A DNA stretch of 64,000 bases from Actinosynnema sp. ALI-1.44 (GTDB lineage Bacteria; Actinomycetota; Actinomycetes; Mycobacteriales; Pseudonocardiaceae). Where the stretch lies: contig NZ_MTQO01000054.1 in NCBI RefSeq assembly GCF_001984155.1, positions 806,001-870,000 of the forward strand. The letters are read 5' to 3'. Numbering within the stretch: position 1 is the first letter of the stretch; the number at the start of each line of letters is the position of its first letter. A program made the position numbers and the translations under genes. Of this stretch, positions 6,522 through 16,075 are shown piece by piece. The notes below the pieces were generated by a model, which ran no database searches, was not told the origin of the DNA, and saw only the letters and a list, made by a program, of their open reading frames with translations.

Positions 6522-9500
6522 GTGTCGAGGCTAAGAGTCCGATTGCTCGGCCACATCACCGTCACCGACGGCGACGAGGAACCGAACCTGGGGCCGCCCC
6601 GCCAACGTGCGGTTCTCGCGGTTCTCGCCGCGCGGGCGGGGCAAGCCGTGACTCGTTCTGAGCTGATCGAAGCCGTTTGGGGCCCGGTGGCGCCGCCCAG
6701 TGCGTCGAGCGCGATCTACCTCTACATCTCCAACCTGCGCAAGGTCCTGGGCAAGGATGTCCTCGCGTCGGTGGACAGCGGGTACGCGCTGCTGTTGCGG
6801 CCGGACCAGGTGGATGTTTCCGCCTTCGACAGGTTGACGGCCAAGGCGGCACGTCAGCCCGCAGCCGCTGCGGCAGCGGCGACCTTGACCGAGGCGCTGT
6901 CCCTTTGGAGTGGTGAACCGCTGGCGGGGATCCCGGGCCCGTTCGCGGCCCAGGAGCGCACCCGCCTGACCGAGTCCTGGCTGCGTGCGGTGGAGGCGTC
7001 GGCCAAGGCTCGCATCGAACTCGGTGATCACGGGGACCTCGTGGCCGATCTGGGCGTCCTCGCCCGTGAGCACCCGCTTCGGGAGTCTCTGCGTGAGCTG
7101 TTGATGCAGGTGTTGGCTCGCGGGGGACGGCATGCCGACGCGCTGGAGGTCTTCCGGGACGCCCGCGACACGCTGCGCCGTGAGCTCGGCATCGAACCGG
7201 GACCAGGGCTGCGCCAGGTGCACGCCCAGATCCTGGCAGGCGATGACCGCGCAGCCGTGCCCCTGTCGGTGATGCCCGCGCACATCGCGGCCGTCATCCG
7301 CAGTGACAAGCGCGTCTACGTCGGCCGGGCGGCCGAGGTGGCCAAGGTCCGTGACAGCGTGGCCGAGGTGCTGGCCGGTCGGGGCGGCATGGTGTGGATC
7401 GAGGGCGACCCGGGCATCGGCAAGTCGGAACTGCTGATCGAGGCACTGGCAGACCTCACGCCCGGGGTGTGCCAGCTCGGCTGGGCGGTCGCCGACGAGC
7501 CGGACATCCGCTTCCCGCTCCGGCTGATCATGGAATGCCTTGGCATCACGGTGAAGTCGCCGGACGCGGACCGCGCCGACCTCGCCGCGCAACTGCGTGC
7601 GCACCCCGGCGGGGACGACGACCCGATCACGGGCGCGGTCGACCGAATGCTCGCGCTGGTGGACCGGATGTGCGCGCACGGGCCCGTCGTCCTGGTGATC
7701 GACGACCTGCAGTGGGCCGATGAGGCCAGTGTGCACGTCTGGCGCCGGTTGTCCGCGGCGACCAGGCAACTGCCGTTGCTGCTCGTGACGTGTTCGCGCA
7801 CCGGCCACGGCCGCGCCGAGCTGGACCAGCTGCGCTCACGCGGCCGGCTGATCGCGGTGGAACCGTTGCCGTCCAACGACGTGGAGTCGCTCACCAGCAG
7901 GTTGGTCGGCGCACACCCCGGCAAGCTGCTGCGCCGGGTCACCGACCGGGCCGCTGGCAACCCCCTTTACCTGCGGGAAATGGTCACGAGCCTGGTGCGT
8001 GACGAAGCGATCGACCTGGTCGACGGCGTCGCGCACATCGACAAGGCACACGCCGAAGCGGCGCCCAGATCGCTGGCTGACGCCGTCGAACGCACCTGCG
8101 GCGCGTTGCCGCAGCGGACGCACGAAGTCCTGCGCTGGATGGCCGTACTCGGGCCGGAGGCCACAATGGACAACGTGGTCGCGTTGACCGGCCGTGCCGA
8201 GCCGGACCTGCGTGCGGCACTGGCGGACGCGGTGGACGCCAACGTCGTCTTCGGCGAAGGGGCGCGGCTGGTGTTCCGGCACCCGTTGATGCGCGAGGCG
8301 ATCCTCGGCGGGATCTCCCCGGCTGTGCGGCTGGCGTTGCACCGCGCGGCGGCCAAGGCGTTGGCAGCCACGGGCGCGCAGGCGATCCGGGTCGCCGAGC
8401 AGCTCGCGTCGGCGTCGGCGCCCGGTGTCGAGGAGTGGGTGCCCGGCTGGTTGGCCGAGCACGTCACCGAGGTCGCCAACCACGCCCCGCTGATCGCCGC
8501 CGACCTGCTGGAACGCGTGCTCGAGGCCATGGACGCGGCGGACCCGGCGCGTGAGGTCCTGCTGGCCACGCGGGTCAAGGTGCTGTTCCGGCTGACCAGG
8601 GTCACCGCCGACCAGATCGAGCAAGCGCTTGCCGCGTCCACCGACCCGGTCCGCACCGAGGAACTGCGGCAGCTGCTGGCCGCGATCATCTACCGTGACG
8701 GCCGTCGCGCCGACTCGATCCGCGTGCTCACCGAGTCCGATGTGGATGGATCATTGCCGTCGGCGTGGCGGCAGCGTCGCAAGTTCCTGCTTGCCCACCT
8801 CGTGCGGGACGTCACGGATGTCGACGCGGCCGAAACCATGGCGCGCAACGCATACGACCAGGCCGTGGCCGAGGGTGAGACCGGTCTGATGGCGCACGCC
8901 CTGCAGACCAGGTGGATCGTCGAGTCGGTCCGCCGCGACCACGTGGCGGCGCTCGGGCACATCGAGGCGGCCATCGACGTGGTGCGCGGCGCGGCGGATC
9001 TGGCAGGGATGCACTTCAACCTGCTGGACAACCGCCTTTTCACGCTGCAGAACCTGGACCGGATGGCGGACGCGGACGAGAACCTCCGCGCGGCCAACGA
9101 ACTCGTCGTCGAGCACCGGCTGCCCGTCGGGCCGCAGGTCGCGGCGGCCGTGCACTACTACTGGGCAGGCCGGTGGGACGAGGCCCTCTACGAGCTGGAC
9201 ACGATCACCGAGGACGGCCCGGCGATCACGTACGCGGGCCTGATGGACGCCGGTCCGGCCGGGCTGCTGCTGCACGGCGTGTCCGCGCTGATCGCCGGTC
9301 GCCGTGACGACCACACCGCGCTCGCGGCCAACCTCGACGCGGCCGAGCGCTACCTGGTGATCACCGACTCCGAACGGGAGAGCCAGGACTTCCTGCTGGC
9401 GGCCCGTGCGCTGGCGGCCGTGCGGCGCGGTGACGTCCCGGGTGCGCTGGCGGAGTTCGCGCCCGTGCTCGACCCGGCGTACGCCGAGATGATGCTGCGC

Positions 9501-10094
9501 CACCAGTGGCTGCCGGAGATCGTCAGGTTGTCGTTGGAGCACGACTCGGCCCAGGTTGACGAAGCGATCGCGATCGCCGAGCTGGAGGCGAGCCGGGAAC
9601 GAGTGCCCGCGCGTGCCTACGCCGCGCTGCACCGCTGCAAGGCGTTGGCCACCAACGACCCGGAACCGGCGCTTGTCGCCGTCGACCACTACCGGACGGT
9701 CGGCCGTCCGGTGGAGCTCGCGGTCGCGCTGGAAGACGCCGCGGTGCTGCTGGCCGCGCGGAACGCCCACAAGGACGCGACGACCGCGTACGCCGAAGCA
9801 GTCCGGTTGTACGTGGAACTCGGCGCGCACTGGGACCGGACCCGCGCGAAGACGAGGATGAGTGAGTTCGGGATCCGCGAGCCCATGCACGCCGTGCCAG
9901 GCGCGGGGATCAGCGACTGGGAGACGCTGTCCGCGGCCGAACGGCAGATCGCCGCGATGGTCGCGAATGGACTGTCCAATCCGGAAATAGCTACCCGGAT
10001 GTCGTTGCCGCGGCGGATCGTGCAGGCCCACGTCGTGCAGATCATGGCGAAGCTCGGCGTGGACACCCGCGCGCAGATCCAGATGGCGTCCTAG
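6522..10094 (+). CDS. Large SARP-STAND-LuxR transcriptional regulator (1190 aa)
   Basis: Starts at GTG 6522. Domains in order: OmpR-type winged helix (about 1-95, SRLRVRLLGHITVTDGDE... AVLAVLAARAGQAVTRSELIEAVWG), bacterial transcriptional activator domain (about 100-240), AAA/STAND ATPase (Walker A GDPGIGKS near 297, Walker B VLVIDDLQWADEA near 390), a long helical TPR-like region, and a C-terminal LuxR/GerE HTH (last ~60 residues, LSAAERQIAAMVANGLSNPEIATRM). Having a DNA-binding domain at each end is unusual: SARP heads and LuxR tails are normally found in separate families. Such ATP-dependent regulators typically control secondary metabolism or development in actinomycetes. Its 3' end overlaps the convergent response-regulator gene by 4 bp. 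Confidence 0.92.
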   Translation: MSRLRVRLLGHITVTDGDEEPNLGPPRQRAVLAVLAARAGQAVTRSELIEAVWGPVAPPSASSAIYLYISNLRKVLGKDVLASVDSGYALLLRPDQVDVSAFDRLTAKAARQPAAAAAAATLTEALSLWSGEPLAGIPGPFAAQERTRLTESWLRAVEASAKARIELGDHGDLVADLGVLAREHPLRESLRELLMQVLARGGRHADALEVFRDARDTLRRELGIEPGPGLRQVHAQILAGDDRAAVPLSVMPAHIAAVIRSDKRVYVGRAAEVAKVRDSVAEVLAGRGGMVWIEGDPGIGKSELLIEALADLTPGVCQLGWAVADEPDIRFPLRLIMECLGITVKSPDADRADLAAQLRAHPGGDDDPITGAVDRMLALVDRMCAHGPVVLVIDDLQWADEASVHVWRRLSAATRQLPLLLVTCSRTGHGRAELDQLRSRGRLIAVEPLPSNDVESLTSRLVGAHPGKLLRRVTDRAAGNPLYLREMVTSLVRDEAIDLVDGVAHIDKAHAEAAPRSLADAVERTCGALPQRTHEVLRWMAVLGPEATMDNVVALTGRAEPDLRAALADAVDANVVFGEGARLVFRHPLMREAILGGISPAVRLALHRAAAKALAATGAQAIRVAEQLASASAPGVEEWVPGWLAEHVTEVANHAPLIAADLLERVLEAMDAADPAREVLLATRVKVLFRLTRVTADQIEQALAASTDPVRTEELRQLLAAIIYRDGRRADSIRVLTESDVDGSLPSAWRQRRKFLLAHLVRDVTDVDAAETMARNAYDQAVAEGETGLMAHALQTRWIVESVRRDHVAALGHIEAAIDVVRGAADLAGMHFNLLDNRLFTLQNLDRMADADENLRAANELVVEHRLPVGPQVAAAVHYYWAGRWDEALYELDTITEDGPAITYAGLMDAGPAGLLLHGVSALIAGRRDDHTALAANLDAAERYLVITDSERESQDFLLAARALAAVRRGDVPGALAEFAPVLDPAYAEMMLRHQWLPEIVRLSLEHDSAQVDEAIAIAELEASRERVPARAYAALHRCKALATNDPEPALVAVDHYRTVGRPVELAVALEDAAVLLAARNAHKDATTAYAEAVRLYVELGAHWDRTRAKTRMSEFGIREPMHAVPGAGISDWETLSAAERQIAAMVANGLSNPEIATRMSLPRRIVQAHVVQIMAKLGVDTRAQIQMAS

Positions 10095-10711
10095 ATGACT
10101 CCGGCCCGCAGGGCGTAGGCCACGGCATGAGCCCGGTTGCGCAGGTGCAGGCGTGCGGTCAAGTTGTAGATGACGTTCTTGACGGTTCGCTCCGAGTAAC
10201 TCAGTTCCTGCGCGATTTCCTCGGTGTCGCAGCCGTCGGCGATCAGCCGCAGCACGTCCACCTCACGCGGTCGCAGCCCGGACCCGTTCAACCCTTTCGG
10301 GCCGAGCACCTCGCGGTGCAGCACCTCGATCCGCCGCGGCAGCTTGCCCAGCACGTCACGCGGCATGACCCCGTTGCCGTCGGCGGCGGCCTGCACGCTG
10401 TCCACGAGTTGGGTACCGGTGACGGTCTTCTTCGGCAGGATCGCCACGACGTGGCATTCGACCAAGGTCAGCAGCGGGACTTCGGCGAGGTCGCCGGTGA
10501 CCAGCACGGTCGGCTTGGCGAAGTCGGTGGCGGCCTGCCGCAACCGCGCCATCGAGTCGCTGCCGAGCCGGTCGGTGGAGACAACGACCACGTCGGGTCG
10601 GTCATCGGGGCCGTCGACGACGGTCAGGTCACCGTGAGACCCGAGATAGCTGGTCAGGCCCACACGGGACATCGGGTCCGACGATCGGACAGCGACTCGC
10701 ACCTGCTCCAT
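10091..10711 (-). CDS. LuxR-type response regulator with degenerate receiver
   Basis: 206 residues; the ATG at 10711 follows a GGAGGAG ribosome-binding site. The C-terminus is a clear LuxR/GerE HTH (LRPREVDVLRLIADGCDTEEIAQELSYSERTVKNVIYNL). The N-terminal ~120 residues align with a receiver fold (RVAVRSSDPMSRVGLTSYL... PDVVVVSTDRL... AILPKK), but the position of the phospho-acceptor Asp at the end of the VVVV strand reads Ser, and only one acidic residue remains in the N-terminal pocket. It is therefore likely phosphorylation-independent or ligand-gated. No sensor kinase is adjacent. Confidence 0.85.
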   Translation of the reverse strand: MEQVRVAVRSSDPMSRVGLTSYLGSHGDLTVVDGPDDRPDVVVVSTDRLGSDSMARLRQAATDFAKPTVLVTGDLAEVPLLTLVECHVVAILPKKTVTGTQLVDSVQAAADGNGVMPRDVLGKLPRRIEVLHREVLGPKGLNGSGLRPREVDVLRLIADGCDTEEIAQELSYSERTVKNVIYNLTARLHLRNRAHAVAYALRAGVI

Positions 10712-10893
10712 CGACTCCTCCACACGCTGGATCGGGTGTGCGGGGGAGTCTGGGCGAGGAGTCTTAACGAAGTCTTGTCGACGGCAGGCGGCAGACGGCC
10801 GCGTGCCGATGATGGCCGTCAATGGACCGGTCCACCAGGGAAAGGCCCGGTTCGAGGGCGTTCGGGGGCCGAATGTTGCCCGGAAGCACCCAG

Positions 10894-10899
10894 TACGCT
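10894..10899 (+). promoter_or_regulatory. Putative -10 box (TACGCT), leaderless start
   Basis: TANNNT hexamer with 7 bases to the GTG start at 10907; no ribosome-binding site in between. Confidence 0.35.
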
Positions 10900-10906
10900 C
10901 GGCAGA

Positions 10907-12430
10907 GTGCTGCGGGTCCGTGTGCTGGGTGACCTGGCGGCGTGGCGTGACGACGTGGCGCTGGACCTGGGGCCAGGCAGGCAACGTGCCGTTTTCGCGG
11001 TGCTGGCCATGCGCGCCAACCAGGTCGTGTCCCGTGAGGCGCTGATCGACGCGGTCTGGGGCGACGCGGCGCCCGCAGGAGCGGACGGCAGCCTCTACAG
11101 CTACATCTCCCGCCTCAAGCTGGTGCTGGGCCGCTCCAGTCAAACCCTCACCTCAACCCGCTCGGGCTACACACTGGGGCTCGACCCGCAGGCGTTGGAC
11201 GTCCACGAATTCGACGCACTACGCGAAGCAGCCCAGCTGGCATGGAACAGACGCGACACAACAGCAGCCAGGGCGGCACTGGACACGGCACTGGCCCTAT
11301 GGCAGGGAGACGACGCGCTGGGCGGCGTCGACTCGCCGTTCGCGACCCTGCACCGACAACGCCTGGCGGAACTGAGACTGGCGGCAAGGGAACAGCGCGC
11401 GGAAGTGATGACAGCGGCAGCGGATCCCCAAGCCGTGCCTGACCTCCGTGACCTGGTCCGGCAGCACCCACTCCGCGAGTCACTCGCCGGACTGCTGATG
11501 ACCGCGTTGCACCGCCTCGGCCGTGACACGGAGGCCATCGACGTGTTCGACTCGACCAGACGCAGACTGGTGGAAACCCTGGGCATGGAACCAGGCGCGG
11601 CACTACGAAGAATCCACGACGACATCGCGGCGACAACAAGAGCCCGCACAGGAGCCCCGAACAAACCAAAAGCATTCGTGGGGCGAAAGCGAGAGTTGGA
11701 GGTACTGCGAAGACGCCTGGCAGAAGTGCGGCAAGGACATGGCGGATGCGTGTGGATCGAAGGACCACACGGCATCGGTAAATCGGCGCTGTTGGCCGAA
11801 GCCTTCGCGGACACCGAGATCCCGGTGATCTGGGCGGATCGGAGAACGATCAACGAAGTGGAGTCGGCAGGCCCAGCGGTGATCGTGGCCGACGACCTGA
11901 ACGACGCATCGGAGCAAGAACTACTGGCCTGGCACAGACTGAGCAAGATCGCGCACGGAGAACCTCTGCTCGTGGTAGGAGCATGCAGGCCGCTACCCCG
12001 AAGAACGGAAGTCGACCGGCTGCGCGCGGGCGTCGGTCCAGGTGGAGGCGATGTCCTACGCCTCACCGGTCTGACGAGCGAGGAAGCCGCACAGCTGGCA
12101 GGCAACCGAACCGATCAGTCCCTTGTGGACCTGGCAGCGGGAAACCCGCAGTTCCTGGCCGAACTCGTCGACCCGGCCACCTCAACCGAAGAAGTCGTAC
12201 TCCGGCGAACCAGCCTGCTGTCATCCCGAACCCAGGCCCTGCTCCGAGCAGCCGCCATCCTGGCGGACCAGTTCGACCTGGCCGACGCGGCGACAGCGAT
12301 GGGCGTACCGGTGACGGATCTCGTAGGCGCGGTCGAGGAAGCAGCGGAAGCAGGGTTCCTGACGGAGGTGGGACACCTCTTCAAGTTCCACCACCCAGCA
12401 GCAAGGCAAGCGCTGACCCAAAATCGGTAG
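10907..12430 (+). CDS. SARP-STAND regulator, short form (507 aa)
   Basis: Starts at GTG 10907 (LRVRVLGDLAAWRDDVALDLGPGRQRAVFAV). Domains: OmpR-type winged helix (1-90), BTAD (about 95-235), then an ATPase module with GPHGIGKS (about 283) and VIVADDLNDAS (about 325), ending soon after a winged-helix-like region. It resembles the first third to half of the 1190-aa regulator at 6522 but lacks the TPR array and LuxR tail. From about 11230 onward the codons end in A much more often than in the neighbouring genes (AGA, GCA, GGA, ACA), a change that begins inside the gene. It is divergent from the response regulator. Confidence 0.88.
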   Translation: MLRVRVLGDLAAWRDDVALDLGPGRQRAVFAVLAMRANQVVSREALIDAVWGDAAPAGADGSLYSYISRLKLVLGRSSQTLTSTRSGYTLGLDPQALDVHEFDALREAAQLAWNRRDTTAARAALDTALALWQGDDALGGVDSPFATLHRQRLAELRLAAREQRAEVMTAAADPQAVPDLRDLVRQHPLRESLAGLLMTALHRLGRDTEAIDVFDSTRRRLVETLGMEPGAALRRIHDDIAATTRARTGAPNKPKAFVGRKRELEVLRRRLAEVRQGHGGCVWIEGPHGIGKSALLAEAFADTEIPVIWADRRTINEVESAGPAVIVADDLNDASEQELLAWHRLSKIAHGEPLLVVGACRPLPRRTEVDRLRAGVGPGGGDVLRLTGLTSEEAAQLAGNRTDQSLVDLAAGNPQFLAELVDPATSTEEVVLRRTSLLSSRTQALLRAAAILADQFDLADAATAMGVPVTDLVGAVEEAAEAGFLTEVGHLFKFHHPAARQALTQNR

Positions 12431-12452
12431 CGCGCGATGAGACCATGGTGGA

Positions 12453-12920
12453 GTGGAACTGTCAGCCCTGTGGGTGAGAACGAACTGGACGAAGAAGTCC
12501 AGAGGCGGCAAGGCAGCCGCGAGGAGGAACGCGGTCCCGACAGCATTCGCCTTGCCCGACAACGGAATCTTCGAAGTAACGATGCACGAGCACACGGACT
12601 TCGCCCCGGTCTGGCAGTCGGCAGCCGAGCTGAAGAGAGATGAAGTGGACCTGACCGAAGAAGACACAGGTCGCCTCAGAGTCCAACTCTCCGAGTACGT
12701 ACACGGCTTGCCGCAGCGAAACCGCCACCCGGCGGTCCGAATCGAAAAAGGGCAGTGGATCCGCTGGCAGATCAATTACCGTATGGTGCTCCACTGCCGC
12801 ACAGGGGAATGGCGCTACCGTCAGGACACGCTGAACCTGGCGTACGGAAACGCAGACCCGACAGTCTTCCTGACAACGGCTCCGGTCCGGCACGTGGACG
12901 AGCGAGTACACCTGTTCTAG
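12453..12920 (+). CDS. Hypothetical protein, 155 aa
   Basis: Starts at GTG 12453, 22 bp after the SARP gene and on the same strand, so probably co-transcribed. No signal peptide or membrane segment. The C-terminal half has several aromatic and charged stretches (VRIEKGQWIRWQINYRMVLHC, EWRYRQDTLNLAYG) suggesting a compact soluble beta-rich domain. Codon use shares the A-ending bias of the end of the upstream gene. I do not recognise the family. A later in-frame start is possible because the first 30 residues are basic and low in complexity. Confidence 0.65.
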   Translation: MELSALWVRTNWTKKSRGGKAAARRNAVPTAFALPDNGIFEVTMHEHTDFAPVWQSAAELKRDEVDLTEEDTGRLRVQLSEYVHGLPQRNRHPAVRIEKGQWIRWQINYRMVLHCRTGEWRYRQDTLNLAYGNADPTVFLTTAPVRHVDERVHLF

Positions 12921-12985
12921 CGGACCTGCCGCCCCAGTCACCGAGAACTCAAGGCTGAAGCGCGACCAAGTGCCGAGCCTGCGGT

Positions 12986-15900
12986 TCAGACCAGCAACGA
13001 CGCCACACCCCGTGCCCGCTCCGAAACCAACAGCTGACCCCGTTCCGAAGCCAATACCAAAGCCTCCTGCACGGTGGCCCTGGCCTTGGCGAACATCCCC
13101 AGCGCGATCTGACCGTGTGCCAACTCGGTCAAAGCCCTGGCCTCCAGCAACAACTGGCCACCGGTGCGAAGCTTGGCCAGTGCCTGCTCGCTGCAGGTCA
13201 CAGCCAGTTCCGCGTTCCCTGCCCCGCGATGAGCGCCCGCCAGTCCGATCAGGACCGACGTTTCCCCGTAGCGGAAGCCGATCTGCCGGGACAGTGCCAG
13301 TGCCGCGTGGTATCCGGAGATCGCCGGGTGGAAGGCTCTCTGTCTGCTGTGGATGGTCGCGGTGACCTCCAGCGCCCCGGCTTCGCCTCGCCGGTCGCCT
13401 GTCTGGGTGCTGAGGGTGATCGCTTCTTCGGCGTGTCCCAGCGCGGTGTCGAGGTCGTCGAGGTCGCACTCGACCTCCGCCAGGCACACCAGCGCGGTCA
13501 GTTCGCCGAACCGCTCGCCGATCTGGCGGCAGTAGCGCAGCACTTGCTGTTGCAGTTCAGCCGCTTTCGTCAGCGAGCCGAGGTGCCAGTACGCGATGCC
13601 CAGCCCGTTCATGGCTCGGAACGCGGCGGCTTGGTTTCCCGTCGAACGGCTCAAAGCGAGTGACTGCTCGTGCCAGTTCAACGCGGTCGCCGGGCGCCCC
13701 GCCGACGTGTGCGCGACACCGATGTAGTTCAGCGCGAGGATCTCAGCGGCGTGGTTGCCGGTCTTGCGGCTGACGTCCAACGCCTGCCGGTGGCAGTCCT
13801 CAGCCAGCTTCGGAGTCCCGCGCTGGAGGTGGATGCGGCCGAGGTTGTGCAGTGCCTGCGCGGCGGCGTCCAGGTCCTCGGCCCGTTCGGCCACGGTCAA
13901 TGCCTCGGTGTGGTAGTCGATCGCCCGGTGGTAGTCACCGAGGTTGAAGCAGATCATGCCGAGCACGTCCAGCATCGAGATCTGTGCCGCCGGTTCGCCT
14001 GCCTGCCGTGCGGCCCGCAACGCGGCCTCGAAGCCGGTGACCGTCTCCCGGGCGTGTCCACGCGCCTGAAGGTATCCACGTAGGACATCCGCCAGGCGCC
14101 ACGCGTATGGCCGCAGCACAGGATGTGTCGCTGCCCACGCGACGACGGCGACGAGGTTGTAGCGTTCCTCATCCAGCCACGACAACGCGGTCGCCTCAGT
14201 CAACGCGGACGCGGGGACTGGTGACGACGGCAACGGCAACCGGGGCGCGGCCGGATACAGCAGACGCACCGCGGAGTTCGCGGTGTGCAGGTAGAAGTCC
14301 ATCAGCCGGGTCAACGCGTCGACGGGGTCGGCGGCCGTGTCCTGGCTGACGGCGTACTCGCGGATCAGGTCGTGGAACTGGTAGCGCCCACTGGAATCCC
14401 TGTACAGCAAGGCCGCTGCGGTCAACCGGTCCAGCGCCCGACCGGCCTCCGCCGCCGACGAGCTAGCCAGCGCGGCGGCCGCGTCCACCCCGATGTCCGG
14501 CCCAGGCACGAGCCCGAGCAGCCGGAAAAACGACCGGTCGGACTCCGAGAGCCGCACGGAGGAATGGTCGAACGCGACCCGCACGGCGGACGCCTCGTCG
14601 CCGTCGATCGCGAGTTCCGCCAATCGCCCGGACTGCGTCATCTCCGCGACGTACTCGGCGATCCGCCGGTGTGGGCCCGCCGCGAGGTTCGCGCCGGCGA
14701 TGCGCAACGCCAACGGCAGGCGTGCGCACGCGTTCACCAAGTCCAGCAACGCTTCCGGCTCGGCCTCGGCCCTCGCCGCGCCGACCAGCCCGGTCAGCAC
14801 GGCCAGGGACTCCTGTTCGGTCAGCACGTCCAACGGGATGTGGTCGGCGCCTGGATTGACCGCGAGACCCCGTAGGTCGCCGCGGCTGGTGATCAGCACG
14901 TGACAGCCCGGCTCGGCGGGCAGCAACGGGCGGACCTGTTCGGCGTTGACAGCGTTGTCAAGCACCAGGAGCATCCTCCTGCTGGTCAACACGCTCCGGT
15001 ACAACGCCGCCTGGTCCGCGAGGTCGGCGGGGATCTCGTCACGTCCGACGCCGAGCGTGCGCAGGAACCGGGTCAGCACGGTTCCAGGTGCCAGCGGTGG
15101 GTCCGTCGCGTACCCCTGCAGGTTCACGTACAGCTGGCCGTCCGGGAAACGGCCGCGTAGCTGGTGTGCGACATGCAGCGTGAACGCCGTCTTGCCGACG
15201 CCGGGTGGTCCGGACACGACCGTGATCGGCCCGGGCATGTCGATCAGCCGCGCGGCGGTGTCCTCCCGGCCGACGAACCCGCGCAGTGCGGCGGGGAGCT
15301 GGTTGATCGGCGTCGTCAGCACCGGTTGCGGGTCCGAACGCCCGGCCAGGATGGTGCGCTGGACCCGCTGCAGGTGCGGGCCCGGGGCGATGCCCAGGTC
15401 GTCGCGGAACTTCCGGTGCACTGTGCGGTACGTGTCCAGCGCGTCGGCCAGCCGGTCGGACCGGTGCAGCGCCTCGATCAGCTGGGCCCAAAACTGCTCG
15501 TGCCACGGGTGGTCCTTGGTCAGCTGGACCAGTTCGCCGATCACCTCGCGGTGCCTGCCCAGGTCGAGGTGGACCCGGATGCGGCGCTCCGCCGTGCGCA
15601 GCCGGTCCTCGGCGAGCTCGGCCACGGCCTCCCGTTGCAGCGACTCCGACGGGACGTCGGACAGCGCGGGCCCGCGCCAGCAGGCCAGTGCGTCGTCCAG
15701 CTTGGACAGCTCGTCGTCCAGGTCGCCGGTCCTCGCCGCCGTGCGCGCCGCCGCGACCAGCTGCCGGAACCGCAGCAGGTCCACCTGGTCGGACTGGACG
15801 GCGATCAGGTACCCGTCCGGTCGGGTCTCGATCAGCGAGTCGTCGCCGAGCACCCGGCGCAGCCGCATCACGTACAGCTGGATGCTCTTGCGCGCGGTCG

Positions 15901-16075
15901 GAGGCAGCCGCTCGCCCCACATCCGCTCACCGAGTTGGTCCATCGACACCGTGGCGTTGGCTTGCAACAACAGCGTGGCCAGCAGGACACGCAGCTTGGG
16001 ACCGTTGATCGCGACTCGATGGCCGTCACGGACGACCTCGAGCGGGCCGAGCACGCCGTAGTGGAGGTTGGTCAT
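12986..16075 (-). CDS. AfsR-like SARP/NB-ARC/TPR regulator (1029 aa)
   Basis: ATG 16075 overlaps the stop of the upstream gene (ATGA), which decides the start over an in-frame codon 24 bp earlier. Domains: OmpR-type winged helix (about 1-90; GVLGPLEVVRDGHRVAINGPKLRVLLATLL), BTAD (about 95-240), NB-ARC ATPase (P-loop GPPGVGKT near 285, LLVLDNAVNAEQVRPLLP, then HVLITSR), and at least seven TPR-like repeats in the last ~350 residues (for example ALHNLGRIHLQRG, ALNYIGVAHTSAG). This is the full AfsR-type architecture, so ATP- and partner-dependent activation of secondary metabolism or development genes is the likely role. Confidence 0.93.
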   Translation of the reverse strand: MTNLHYGVLGPLEVVRDGHRVAINGPKLRVLLATLLLQANATVSMDQLGERMWGERLPPTARKSIQLYVMRLRRVLGDDSLIETRPDGYLIAVQSDQVDLLRFRQLVAAARTAARTGDLDDELSKLDDALACWRGPALSDVPSESLQREAVAELAEDRLRTAERRIRVHLDLGRHREVIGELVQLTKDHPWHEQFWAQLIEALHRSDRLADALDTYRTVHRKFRDDLGIAPGPHLQRVQRTILAGRSDPQPVLTTPINQLPAALRGFVGREDTAARLIDMPGPITVVSGPPGVGKTAFTLHVAHQLRGRFPDGQLYVNLQGYATDPPLAPGTVLTRFLRTLGVGRDEIPADLADQAALYRSVLTSRRMLLVLDNAVNAEQVRPLLPAEPGCHVLITSRGDLRGLAVNPGADHIPLDVLTEQESLAVLTGLVGAARAEAEPEALLDLVNACARLPLALRIAGANLAAGPHRRIAEYVAEMTQSGRLAELAIDGDEASAVRVAFDHSSVRLSESDRSFFRLLGLVPGPDIGVDAAAALASSSAAEAGRALDRLTAAALLYRDSSGRYQFHDLIREYAVSQDTAADPVDALTRLMDFYLHTANSAVRLLYPAAPRLPLPSSPVPASALTEATALSWLDEERYNLVAVVAWAATHPVLRPYAWRLADVLRGYLQARGHARETVTGFEAALRAARQAGEPAAQISMLDVLGMICFNLGDYHRAIDYHTEALTVAERAEDLDAAAQALHNLGRIHLQRGTPKLAEDCHRQALDVSRKTGNHAAEILALNYIGVAHTSAGRPATALNWHEQSLALSRSTGNQAAAFRAMNGLGIAYWHLGSLTKAAELQQQVLRYCRQIGERFGELTALVCLAEVECDLDDLDTALGHAEEAITLSTQTGDRRGEAGALEVTATIHSRQRAFHPAISGYHAALALSRQIGFRYGETSVLIGLAGAHRGAGNAELAVTCSEQALAKLRTGGQLLLEARALTELAHGQIALGMFAKARATVQEALVLASERGQLLVSERARGVASLLV

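Noticed and set aside
10713-10763. GACTCCTC/GAGGAGTC inverted repeat upstream of the response regulator
   Set aside because: The left arm is the complement of the ribosome-binding site region and the arms are 35 bp apart; likely chance.
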